From contig OW203722.1 in NCBI GenBank assembly GCA_934045075.1, forward strand, positions 6,740,763-6,804,762: DNA of 64,000 nt. The letters run 5' to 3'. Every line of letters begins with the position of its first letter. Positions within the stretch are counted from its first letter, which is position 1. The translations under genes were made by a program, and so were the position numbers. Shown here piece by piece: positions 9,542 through 19,839 of the stretch. The stretch is from Yponomeuta sedellus (taxonomy: Eukaryota; Arthropoda; Insecta; Lepidoptera; Yponomeutidae). The notes under the pieces were generated by a model that was given only the letters and a program-made list of their open reading frames with translations, was not told the origin of the DNA and did no database searches.

Positions 9542-10649
9542 CATTGAATTTGAAGTAAGGATAGAAGATCATTCAATAGCTTTTTTCGGATCCTGGCGCT
9601 GACGTCGCTTGTCGGTAAAATTTGTGACTAACTTATTACATTTTCTGTATAATAACGAAATTGAACCACATTTCCCTAATAGTTTATTTTTTTATAAATT
9701 AATATTAAAAAATCCAATGATTTAATCAATAAGTTATTAAGATCGAGATAACTTAATTATTTTAATCAATCTTTCGTAACCCAGTCAGCTACCGTACTTG
9801 ATAATGAGTTGCTTGTGCCCAATCTCACTAGTCTATGCTACTCCACGTTAGATGGCGCTAATAGAAATAATTGGGCCACACAGAAGGGACTGGGGCGCGC
9901 GCAGACATCACTGATTAAACCGTTCGCAGATAGTAAATGTCACGGATATCCGTGGTAAATGTTTAGAAATTTTCGAAAACGATACACGAAAATATACCTC
10001 ATGGATGGTTCACAGATATTTCACATTTTGCAAAATAGGTGGAAGAAATATTTTTTTTTAAGGTTTCTAGTACAAGATCGATTAAGCTATGTTGGTACAT
10101 CTTTTAATTTTTATGTGATTTATTGACAAATAAGTTGCTTAAAACTTTACTAAAAACGGTACCGATTATTATGGCAGCTTCCTATAAGAACTCGTGGTCG
10201 CAGTTTGTACCCCCTAGTTTTTGAATTCGCAACTTGCTGTTGAGGAACAGTCGACAGCATATCACCTTTACATTTTATAATGTCTTGGAATAATTAACTA
10301 CATAAACAATAATTAACTATAGCCCTTTAAGTATAACTTCCAACTAAAACATAGATTTTAGGGTTCCGTACCAGAGGGTAAAAACGGGACCCAATTGCTA
10401 AGATGGTATGTCCGTCTGTCGGTCTGTCCCCAAGCTGAACGTAAACTCTCATGAACCGTGTAGCTACAGTTGATATTTTTAAAGATGATGTACATATTTA
10501 TTTAATGAAAGTCATTTCCATTTTAACCGACTTCAAAAGAGGTTATCACATCGACGCGTATGTTAATTATTTTTCACTATGTTTTCGCATTATCTTCGTC
10601 AAATCTTAACCTATTTCGATATTTTTTTTTGTTCTACTAGGTATAGCGT

Positions 10650-10860
10650 CCCATTCAGAGTGGCCTGTCTTATACCATCATTGGGGGTTAATGCCCATAA
10701 TCCCCACGCTGGGCATGCGGGTTGAGGATCGCAGATTGGTGGCATTGTACTGCAGGGGGCGCTGCTGCCCACCCCCCAGTTTGTGTCCCTTAGTCACCTT
10801 TTACGACACCCGCGGGAAGAATTTGGGTTGGTGCTATTCTTTAAGCCGAAACCACACAGC
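10650..10860. repeat. Dispersed repeat I, copy
   Basis: Landmarks are 'aatccccacgctgggcatgc', 'tactgcagggggcgctgctg', 'ccttttacgacacccgcggg' and 'gccgaaaccacacagcat'. Parts recur at 40910-40985 and 57245-57360. It looks like a LINE or SINE 3' region and has no coding content. Confidence 0.6.
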
Positions 10861-11063
10861 ATGATTGTCTAAAACTTTAAATTCGATTTATTGGTATAGC
10901 CGAAATCAAAAGTTGTGAACCGGAACTTATTTACGTGCAAATTTACATTTTGCGAATTTTCAAGACCATATTTCTTTGAAACTGATACTCTTACTTCTAT
11001 TGAAATACCCATAAGACAAACATTGTAGAGAATAAAATTTCACATTATACCTAAAAACTATTT

Positions 11064-12456
11064 TTATTTAATCTTTTCAGAGCACTCTCCACCAGCCTCT
11101 ATACCACGTATCATGCGTCTGAACCAATTTTCAAAACATTTATTCCAGTCCTCCGCAGACACCTCTTCCACGGCCTTCTCAAACGCTGCTAGCGCGTCTT
11201 CCGATGAAAACTGTATCCCTTTGAGCAGATTTTTTATTTTAGGCAGTAAAAAGAAGTCACACGGAACCTAATCAGGACTGTAAGGAGGGTCTCCTAAGAC
11301 TCTGATCTGTGTGGAGTCCAGGAAGTCCCTCGTTTTGATCGCAGTGTGCGCGGGCGCGTTGTCGTGGTGAAGAAGGACCCCGCGGAGCCCGTTGTTCAAT
11401 CGCTTGTTGCTCAATTCAGAAAAAAACTTCTGGCAGGCATTTTGTGTTATACCATTCAGCGTTTAATGACTTTGTTTAATTTCAAAGTTACGTACATTTG
11501 AGAATTTGTAGTTGCAATACCACTCGCTAACGGTGAAGGAAAACATCGTGAGGAAACCCGCGGCCTGGTTGGCTCCGCACGTATTGACTAGTCTTTCCTG
11601 TGGGCTAGGCCGACTAAGCTGTCAGGATGGTATAGGTGCTGGGCAAGCCTACACCATCTATAAAACCATGTCCCAGGCACTACAGCGTCGGAGTGGGCCC
11701 TTCACCCATCTAGTGTGAGTGAAGATACCACTGGACGCTGTATAAATCATCTCATTAAGTAGATGCAAAAAGGCCAATATTATTATTATTCAGCGTTGAT
11801 GCTGCTTTGGTCTCAAAGTGGAATTGAAGTTAGGTACCCCGTCAAAGTGAAGAAACCATAAAAAAAATCCTGCGCTCCTCGATCGCTTCACTTTCGTAGG
11901 CGTTGGTTCATTTTGAAACAACCAAACTGTCGACTGATGCTTTGTTTCTGGATCATATTGAGAAATCCAGGATTCGTCACCTGTCACAGTGTTGTAAACG
12001 CGCCGTGACGAGCCAGCATCAAATTTTTGTAACAAATCACGGCACCAATCCACACGGGCCTGCTTCTGAGCTTCGGTGAGGTTGTGCGGCACCCAGCGGA
12101 AAATTATTCTCCTTACGGGAAGGTGCTTGTGCAAAATCTTGTGAACACTTCCTGAACCAATCTGCAGTGTATGCTGAATCTTTTCGTACTTAATTCGTCT
12201 GTTTTCTTGAATTATTTTTTTTACTGCCAGCAAACTTTCTTCGGTGACAGCCGTGATAGGACGACCACTCCTTTGTTCATTCCCTCAAAGTAAGATGACC
12301 GCGTTTGAACTCGCTATACCAGCGGTAGATGGTTGTTTTTGAAGGTCCTTCATTCATAAAAGCAATTCGAAGTCGATCACATGACTCATCAGGTCTTAAG
12401 CCACATTTGAAATAGTATAAAATCATAGCACGAAAATGTTCTGAATGCCGATCCAT
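11064..12456 (-). pseudogene. Mariner transposase, broken (left copy)
   Basis: Reads from an ATG at 12456 on the minus strand (a longer open frame starts at a non-ATG codon, 12468). The N-terminal helix-turn-helix part is followed by a frameshift near 12290 before the R-S-G-R-P-I-T linker, then the catalytic domain. The first Asp is in TGDESW, the second in HHDNAPAHTA, the third in PCDFF, with 34 residues between the last two: a D,D34D mariner. Breaks: the early frameshift; a frameshift at a T-run with stops just before the SINE; the SINE insertion; and a stop codon in place of the residue after SPD in the third catalytic motif. The left copy also lacks 3 bp near 11202 that the right copy keeps. 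Clearly dead, and the same breaks occur in both copies. Confidence 0.85.
11464..11787 (+). mobile_element. SINE D, 5'-truncated, inserted in mariner (left copy)
   Basis: A 324-bp insertion flanked by the 10-bp duplication ATTCAGCGTT (11454-11463 and 11788-11797). It lacks the tRNA-like head but otherwise matches the full copy at 21177-21570 and ends in an (aat)n-type tail. It interrupts the mariner transposase frame exactly at the duplicated site. Confidence 0.85.
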
Positions 12457-13250
12457 TTTGGCTCTCAAAAAATGCGGAGGGAAATTTGAAAATCGAACAG
12501 TAGTATTTTTACTTTTAAATAAATGACGTTTTCATAACAACTACTAGTGGCCAATGTCTTATACATAAAAACTATTTTTCAAAACTTTCTGAGTGGCCTG
12601 GTATAGACAACTCAACTTTCAAATTCAGTTATTATCTAAGACTATATTTGCATGAATTCAAAATTATACTTTTTTCATTTTGCGGATTTTCCGTTAGTAT
12701 GAGGTGTGAAGTCTACATTTAAGGCAATTTGAGGGTAAGGAACATTTCAATGCAACATTTTAAGGACGCGGTCAGAAAACTAGAGATTCGAAGTAGGTAT
12801 TGTGAATGAAAAACTATTTTACGCAAGTGATCTTTAATTAGTACCTTAGGAAGCAATAGAAACATTAAAAATGAATGTGACATTGATAAAATATATAGAT
12901 ATGCAGCACAGCATTCAAGTTCCCATTTTCTTAGTTGTTGAAATTACCCGGTTCACAACTTTTGATTTCAGATATACCACTAAGCCTAATTACTTGTAAA
13001 TTTATATATTACTTGTTACTATAAATTCTTCTTAGTCTGTACCTACGCTCTACTGAGCAGTCGTGGTCTTCAAAAAAAGGCTTCATTATAGGCTAATGTT
13101 GCGTGTCTCACGATGTCTCGCCGACGTTTACAATATTTACAGAATATTTCGTTGTATTCACTTCAAAAATAAATAATTTAATTAATAATAGTACCTACGG
13201 AACCCTTCGTGCGCAAGTCAGACTCGGACTTGGCCAGTTGATTTTTTTAC

Positions 13251-13920
13251 TTACTATGCTTGCTTGCTAGATACCGATTTGGTACCTAATCCATAATTAT
13301 ACAAATTAGACATATTCATGCCTGCTCACACACTTGGTTCATTCATCGCATGGGTGCTATAAAACTATTATAACGAAGAACTAATTATTTTAGATCTTCT
13401 ACAAATGTAGTTTGTTGTAGATTCAACACTAGTAATTTGTATCTTTTTACATTTACATCAGCTCTTCTAAATAGGTAGATCAGATTTCTGTTGGTAGAAA
13501 GTTAAAACAAACGCAATCATTTTTCGTCCAACGAACGATTGCGCTCGGGGTGCCAGGCGACGTTGCCAAGTAGTGCGGGGTGAGTACCTAGGCGACGCGT
13601 CGTTGCCAAGTTGCCCTAGCAACATCTCTGCATCCATCGCCGTGTGTGGGAGCGTGTTTTACTTTTGAGAGTAGGTATGTTCTGCGTAAGATTGTAAACG
13701 TAGGTAGTGGTTATATACTCTGATAGTAAGCACGTGATATGTGAGTAAGCTACCTATGCTCTGGGTATCTGCCTTAGTTAAAATTAATATAGATAGTAAA
13801 TAATTTAGGAGCCCGCGCGACACATTAGCACACTAGCTAAAACGGCGAGGGCTATTGTCTGTCTTTGTGTTGTCTCACCGGCCCGGCACCGGCTCGCGAC
13901 TCCGGGGCCGGTCGGCGCCG
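13251..13920. other. Non-coding part of giant element with a GC-rich patch
   Basis: 13540-13660 has duplicated 'gcgacg.cgttgccaag' phrases and is locally CpG-rich. 13855-13920 is very GC-rich and abuts the Transib end. No gene is seen, but it could hold promoter or subterminal sequence of the outer element (inference). Confidence 0.35.
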
Positions 13921-14338
13921 CACGGTGGCCTGAGAATCACGTTTCAAAGACATATGAACTTGAGTTTTCAAGTGTCACTTTTTTCTCTCGAAATAGGTTT
14001 TATTACTCATTATATCATTACTATACTAAACAATGTGATGAGAGACTATTTAGAGAGCAAACGGATGTGTAAGAATTTTTCGAAGAAATATTTTTATGGA
14101 GCTGACATGAAAAGTGGCTATAGCTCTGGAATCGCAAGTTTGGCCGTAATATCCTTGGAGATGTAAAAAGTGCTATTTATTTGTGATTTTTCGGCATACT
14201 TTTTATAGCAGTGCCCTTTGCGATTTTTTTAAAATTAATAATGTGTATTTTATACTTAAATGACTAGTTAGACCAACTTTAGATATACCCTATACCATAT
14301 GCCCTAGCCTATGAAATTAAAATTAGGCGTGTTATATA

Positions 14339-14387
14339 TAATGTACATATTATCCCTTTATTTTGTAAAGGGATAATATGTACATTA
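14339..14387. repeat. Perfect 22-bp-arm hairpin
   Basis: Arms 14339-14360 and 14366-14387 are exact reverse complements around a 5-base loop. The core is attatcccttta / taaagggataat. It has no T-rich tract or context that would make it a terminator. The mirror copy is at 32939-32987. Confidence 0.95.
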
Positions 14388-14463
14388 GACGACATTCACC
14401 AAAGTAAGAAAGGTTTTAATAAAATACCAATTTTTCAAAATATATTTTTACTAATTGCACATT

Positions 14464-14628
14464 CACTGACCACGAACTGGCAGACGCCAGGTAGGACACC
14501 TACCAGTTCGCTCGACCGATGATCCCAAAAATATCGCTGGTGGCTGGGTGAGGATTGCTGAGGATAGAGTAATGTGGCTTGCCCTGGGAGAGGCCTATAT
14601 GCAGCAGTGGACAAATACAGGCTGATTG
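14464..14628 (+). mobile_element. RTE LINE 3' end inserted in Transib, 10-bp target duplication
   Basis: A 165-bp insertion between two copies of ATTGCACATT (14454-14463 and 14629-14638). The translation of the insert ends in the RTE-type tail (W.RIAEDR..W, then LGEAYMQQW), followed by a short tail in gattg units. It is a classic 5'-truncated retrotransposition product. Confidence 0.8.
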
Positions 14629-15309
14629 ATTGCACATTAAATATAAAGACCGTTTCTTTATCATGAATTCCCAAAAACGTTAATATCACTTTAATAATTC
14701 GTAAAACAAGTCTTATTAATTAAACACATAATATATATGCTCAGTTTTAATTTCATAGACTAGGGTACAGGAATATCTAACTACGCATAATCAGGACACA
14801 AAAGCATTAGAACTACTCATTTTAGTACAAAGTACACATTATAATTATATTTTTAAAAATCGCAATACAGATTTTTCTTCGAAAAATTCTTACGCGTCCG
14901 TTTGCTCTATAAATTGTCTCTCATCACATTGTTTAGTGTAGTAATGAGTAATAAAACCTATTTCGAGAGAAAAAAGTGACACTTGAAAACTCAAGTTCCT
15001 AGAGTCCCGCCGGTGCCGTCACCGGGGGTAGCAAGCAATATTTTTTCAAGTTATTTAAGCGTCTATCTTCATATTTTCACAATTAATATTAACAATAACA
15101 TCATGTATGATGACTAAATCACCAATTAGTTAATAACACCTGAGGTATACTAGGAATTGGAGTTTGATTACCATTAGGGGTATTGTAGTTGCGTATAAAT
15201 GGAAGGTAAAATATTTTATGTGCTCATTGACATTTTGTCCTGCTAAAAAAACATACCCAAATCATAAAGAGAAAAATATGGAATCGCAAGTCTGACAACT
15301 AAACTTGAC

Positions 15310-17332
15310 TTGTTCGTGGTTTTGAAGCAGTGTGGAAAGCTAAGCAACTACTCTACTTTGTTGGAAAAAGTTGTATCGCTATTGAACCTTCATCATCTGT
15401 CCGATGAAGATCTTGATATACTTCGAGAATTCTGTCGAAGATTCAGTCAACAAGTTACCAAGAGATGGAAGACAGCAAATAGAAACAAGGATATTTTCAG
15501 AAAAAAATATGAAAACTGGCTCGTAATGAGTATTGACTGGCCATGTTGTGTTGTTTCACATATTATACCAGATGGAACAGCTTCGGTATGCCAAGAAGGC
15601 ATAAGTTCTTGCACTGAAGTACCATTTGGATCTTTGGGAGCAAAACAAAGGAAAAGGAGGCTACAACATGAAAGTCATGAAGACACCGATGAATCAATCT
15701 GTGTTACAATAGAAAATTTGAAGAAAGAAGGAAACGAATGTTTAGGCAAAGTAATTTAAGAAGAATCCTGAAGAAGCAGTAAAAATCTATAACGATATAG
15801 AAATGAAGAAATTAAAGAAAACTACAGTTACGCCAGAAAAAGCGCTAGGCCTTTTATTTTCTCTGGGATTATCAAAGTGGAAATATATTACACTGAGAGA
15901 GATGACAATGCGTGAGGGCTTAACAGACTTTCACCCATCGTATTACAAGATTCAGCAAGCCAAGTCAAGCTGTTATCCTCCCGATCAGGCTTTCATTATA
16001 AATGACACCATGGCGAAACTAGATCTGCAAGCTCTGTTGAATATAACCATACAACAAATTTTGAAAACCTTACCAGAACTGTCTGCTTACATGGGTAAAA
16101 CACTGGTTTTGTTATCCAAGTGGGGTTTCGACGGTTCATCAAACCAAAGCAGATACAATCAAAGCATTGAAGGAGGTGAAACAGATGAATCTCTGTTTAT
16201 GACAACACTTGTTCCGCTGCAGTTATCTAACGGGACTGAAGTTATATGGAAAAACCCGAAGCCATGCTCAGTTTTCTACTGTAGACCTGTACAGTTTCTT
16301 TTCGCAAAAGAAAGCGAGTCTCTCGTAAAAGAAGAAATGAAGAAAATGGAAGAGGAAATAGCTGCATTGGTGCCCTCAGAATGCAGAAATATAAAAATAA
16401 ATCATGATCTAGTCATGACTATGATCGACGGAAAAGTTTGCAGTTATTTATCCGAAGCTCTTTCCAGTGCAGTTTGCTATTTATGTCTAGCAAAACCGAG
16501 CGAGATGAACAATATTGATGCAGTAATACGAAAAGAAGTAGCCAACAACATGTTAAAATTCGGCTTATCTCCGTTACATGCCCAAATTAACTGCATGGAA
16601 TGTTTGCTACATATAGCATACAGACTGGAGTTGAAGACTTGGGCAGTAAGAGGAGATAAAGATAAGGCTGTCATGCTGACCAAAAAGCAGTTGCTGCAAG
16701 AACGATTCCAACAGAAGCTTGGTCTTCTTGTGGACGTGGTCAAACAGAGCTCTGGAACAACGAACGATGGAAATAACGCACGAAAATTCTTCGATGACCC
16801 AAAACAGACAGCCGAGATAACAGGAGTGGATGAAGAATTGATTAGAAGATTTGCAGTCATACTTCAAGCCATTACATCTGGTGAAGAAATAAACGTCGAC
16901 AAGTACAAAGAATATGGCCGAAGTACTGCAGAAAGGTACCTGGACCAATACTGCTGGTACTATATGCCAGCTACAGTGCACAAGTTGCTAATCCATGGTG
17001 CTGAAATTATAAGGAACTCCTTGGTTCCTACTGGGATCTTATCTGAAGAAGCATCCAAAGCTCGCAACAAAGATTTTCGATGTTAACGAGAATTTCACTC
17101 GCGAAAGAACACCAGGAAGAATTCAAACGAAGATGTCATCAAAAGGATGCTTCTCACTTCTGATCCTTTTATTTCTTCAATGCGACCAGTTATGAGGATA
17201 GCTTTAAAGAAAAAAATGAGTCAAGAAGCAGTGGATCTTTAGGTATTACAACGACATCATATTGAGTTCTGTAACGTCGAAAATATTGAAAGTGACACAG
17301 ATTCCGAGAAAGAAACTGATTTATATGAATAA
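15310..17332 (+). pseudogene. Transib transposase (RAG1-like), broken (left copy)
   Basis: A first open segment (15310-15759, beginning at a non-ATG codon) carries the N-terminal domain. A +1 frameshift near 15755 leads into the catalytic segment from 15803. There, counting from the Met at 15803, the DDE core has D110 in KWGFDGSS and D209 in MTMIDGK, with a zinc-binding-like CYLC at 225-228, matching RAG1 D600 and D708 (established for the Transib/RAG1 family). The block GTTNDGNNARKFF (318-330) matches the RAG1 'SGNYARKL' region. The final catalytic Glu, aligned on the shared N-K, is K419 instead of Glu (the neighbours are E415 and E416). An in-frame TAA at 17084 and a TAG at 17240 interrupt a tail that otherwise stays in frame to 17332. 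Dead in both copies. Confidence 0.88.
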
Positions 17333-18105
17333 TTTATACGATTTTTGTTTGCAATATGTTATTGTAATTCTTTTATTTATATTTTTTATACATTGGTTTC
17401 TTTACTTGTCTTTTATGTACCTATTTTAATGTAAAGGATTCATAGCTAGTATTTTATTCATGTAGTTTTAAAGGCTTATTTTTTATGGTTACATGATTTA
17501 ACATTTTTAAAATGTATGTGTGTTTTAAAATGTAACTTGGACTTATTTCATGTATCTTTGTAAATATTTTATGCTTGTGTTTTTCCTCGTGTACAATAAA
17601 GAATATTCATATCTTATTTGATTTTCATGTGTATAATTTGTTCGCATATGACAATGTTTTAGAACAGTATTTAAGTAGTTATACTGTATGATTCTTTATA
17701 ATTATAAAGAATCCTTAATTAAGGAAGGTACATAATTTGACAAACACAAAATATACGCTTAAATACCTTAAAAAAATATTTTAAATGCATTTAATTTTTT
17801 TTCGACCAAAGTCGCACGAGTGCGCCCATAGTGCAGTATGTCAAAAAATCCATAAAAATGCAGGCAATAATCGTGCTGAAGGAAATAACGGGCAAGTGTG
17901 CGATAATCAAGTTATGGCCAATTTTATAGTAACTTCCATACATTTTTTTTAACCAAGTGGAAAAAAAGTACTTGCACAAAGGTAAACATACTGCACTTCA
18001 AATATGTTGAAAGATTAGCCTTCCTAAGTGGATTCCTGTGAAAAAAAAATAACAATTCAAAATTCGATCTCTAAGTCTATGGGGAGCGATTTTCAGCCCA
18101 CCGTG

Positions 18106-18829
18106 CGGAGGGTGAGACTCGTATTTCGTATCGGCGTCGTAGGTGTAAAAGATATAACAAATATAGTCGACGGCTTGGACGATACCATTGTTATATCTAC
18201 GCGTTTTACTTTACGTGTCGTCGTGTTGAAGTCCGTGTCAGCACTGTACCACTCACCGGGCGTAACCCGGCATCGACACCGGCACAATGGAAAAACGAAA
18301 CCCGGCACCGGTGCCTGATGCCTGTGCAACGGCCATGCCGGTGTGCCGTGCCGGTCCGGGCCGATGAGTCGAAACACGCCCAATGCCGATGCCGGCGTGA
18401 CGACGACGACGACGGCTCCCGGCGCGGCTCGAGCAGCAGGTCGCTAGCTGCTGCACTATAACGTCTAAGGCAGGCGGCTACCTCGTTCTTCATCAAATTT
18501 TAAAGAAAGTCTATGGTGTAATTATCTCAATTTCTGCTCAGCGTAAATCGTTTCGTAATCTTACTTTAAACAATTTAATAACTTTACTACATCGAGGGTA
18601 GCATAAATGAAAAATCAGTAAGTTTTATGGGGAATATAATTACAGGGAAAGTACACATTACCTAAACTTAAAACATAAAGTGTGTTGAACTTATGGGTAG
18701 TATCAATCAGGGAACGTGTCAACCGGATATTCTGAGCTTCACTTACAACAATTAATAAAATAGAAAATCTCATATTCAATAACTTATAAGTTTATAAATA
18801 GCCCATACCATAATATTAACCTCACACCT
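18106..18829. other. GC-rich non-coding block of the giant element
   Basis: 18240-18440 is very GC-rich and full of short palindromic ccggca/tgccgg and cggcaccggtgcc words, with a (gac)n run. Open frames on both strands here (up to 96 codons) are typical of GC-rich sequence and show no domain. 18500-18829 is AT-rich and featureless. Confidence 0.4.
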
Positions 18830-19145
18830 GCATTCCAATGGGGTAGACAGGCACCAAGGACTGCCACTTGCCACGATCCTGACAGATTACCTTCGCTTCA
18901 TCAACATTCATTAGTCGTTACATGCACTCACGTCAGTTCCGGTTACTTTTTATCTTCCATTTGCTAATACATTCCTTATCTGGTCGAAGTATGTGGGACG
19001 TCCCTTACCGGCCCTTCCACCCACATTCGCCATGTATATTTGTTTCATCAATATTTCTTCCTTCATCCTCTCCACATATATCACAGTACAATGAAGGTGT
19101 AGCTGATGCGTGCGTTTGCTTCTATGCAGAGTTAGCTGGCAACGG
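18830..19145 (-). pseudogene. Repeat E, LINE 3' end (left giant copy)
   Basis: The minus strand reads an RT-type C-terminal tail (ERMKEEILMKQIY then GGRAGKGRP.YFDQI) and a stop, then the repeat E 3' UTR ending near 18830. It is identical to 28181-28500 in the right copy. Confidence 0.6.
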
Positions 19146-19630
19146 CGCATATTAAAATCATGGGCCATAATCACAGCAGAAATTGGTAAAAATATCAGCC
19201 AGCTCCCATATGGATGGACAGATATGATTTTTAATGGAATACTAAATTGATTGGAATAGTTTGTAGCAGTACCTACCTACCTCTCGATAGGATACTGGTC
19301 TTAGGCCCTATTTCACAATGTTCAAATAAAGATAAAGATATTTATTGGGTCACAGCCATCGGTATACATGTAAAGTTAGGCTAGTTTACAGGCAAGTTCC
19401 AGATAAGCTATCCGCAACCAGGGCTGCCGTTTATTCTAAATTTAAATATTTTTTTCTATATTGTGTGTGTTCGTTTATGGCTTCAAATTTAGAACAAACA
19501 GCAGCCCTGGTTGCGGATAGCATATCCGGAACTTTATCTGCAGATTGTGAAACAGACCCTTACCCTACCCGAAAATAACTTAAACAAAATCTCGCAGCGT
19601 TGGGAAGTGTTTGCGATGGACTAGTAAAGG

Positions 19631-19839
19631 TTTTTCAATAACATAACATTTACATACAGGCACATACATTGCTTCTGGCCCCACACTAGGATACCCTGTG
19701 TCGTGGGAACCAGAAACAACGACATCACAAACATGTAAACATCCAAGACCTGGGGTTTTTTTTTGTTCCCAGCCGGGATTCGAACCCGGGACCTCCTGCA
19801 TGGCAGGTAGATGCACTACCGTTACGCCACAGAGGTCGT
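19631..19839 (-). mobile_element. SINE B (tRNA-derived), left giant copy
   Basis: Minus-strand head 'gacctctgtggcgtaacggt' with the B box 'gggttcgaatcccggctggg', body as at 7061-7262, and an (ataac)n-type tail on the plus strand. The intact B box and well-preserved tRNA arms suggest this is a younger copy than the one at 7061. Confidence 0.8.

Larger units (their letters stand above)
10891..12980 (-). mobile_element. Mariner-family transposon interrupted by a SINE (left copy)
   Basis: The inverted ends are about 33 bp (start T/G-TGGTATA, end ...CAAAAGTTGTGAACCGG) with a few mismatches and are flanked by TA (10889-10890 and 12981-12982), as expected for Tc1/mariner. Total length is 2,090 bp, or about 1.76 kb without the SINE. 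The broken transposase lies on the minus strand. The mirror copy is 34346-36438. Confidence 0.7.
10359..13250. repeat. Dispersed repeat H, split by mariner
   Basis: The left part opens 'tagggttccgtaccagaggg' and has the run 'tccgtctgtcggtctgtccc' and 'ttaaccgacttcaaaagagg'. The right part ends 'ctacggaacccttcgtgcgc' then 'gtcagactcggacttggcca'. These ends are typical of a very common lepidopteran dispersed repeat (from general knowledge; I do not give a family name). The mariner at 10891-12980 sits in it. Confidence 0.55.
13952..14997. repeat. Inverted duplication of the Transib left end
   Basis: 13952-14345 ('acttgagttttcaagtgtca' onward) reappears inverted at about 14722-14997, with about 125 bp missing from the second arm and several substitutions. 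The arms surround a perfect hairpin and the RTE insertion. They are diverged, so this fold-back predates the recent duplication of the giant element. Confidence 0.75.
13921..18105 (+). mobile_element. Transib transposon, 4.2 kb (left copy)
   Basis: The ends are inverted: CACGGTGGCCTGAGAATC on the left and, on the other strand, CACGGTGGGCTGAAAATC on the right. A CAC-starting terminus is the rule for Transib and for RAG recombination signals. The 5-bp flanks (CGCCG and CGGAG) are not identical, so the target duplication is lost, or one end has been rearranged. Inside are a broken RAG1-like transposase, an inverted second copy of the left end, and an RTE tail insertion. The mirror copy is 29221-33405. 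Confidence 0.8.

Noticed and set aside
10650..12620. 'gagtggcctg' near 10655 and 12590 as alternative mariner ends
   Set aside because: The match is short and not co-linear with a TA site; the longer inverted match at 10891 and 12980 flanked by TA is better supported.
15310..17332. A host RAG1 gene or domesticated recombinase
   Set aside because: It lies between Transib-type CACGGTGG inverted ends, is broken by stops and a frameshift, and is duplicated along with the giant element.
18093..18496. Arg/His-rich proteins from the GC-rich block
   Set aside because: Several overlapping frames on both strands arise from GC-rich palindromic sequence.
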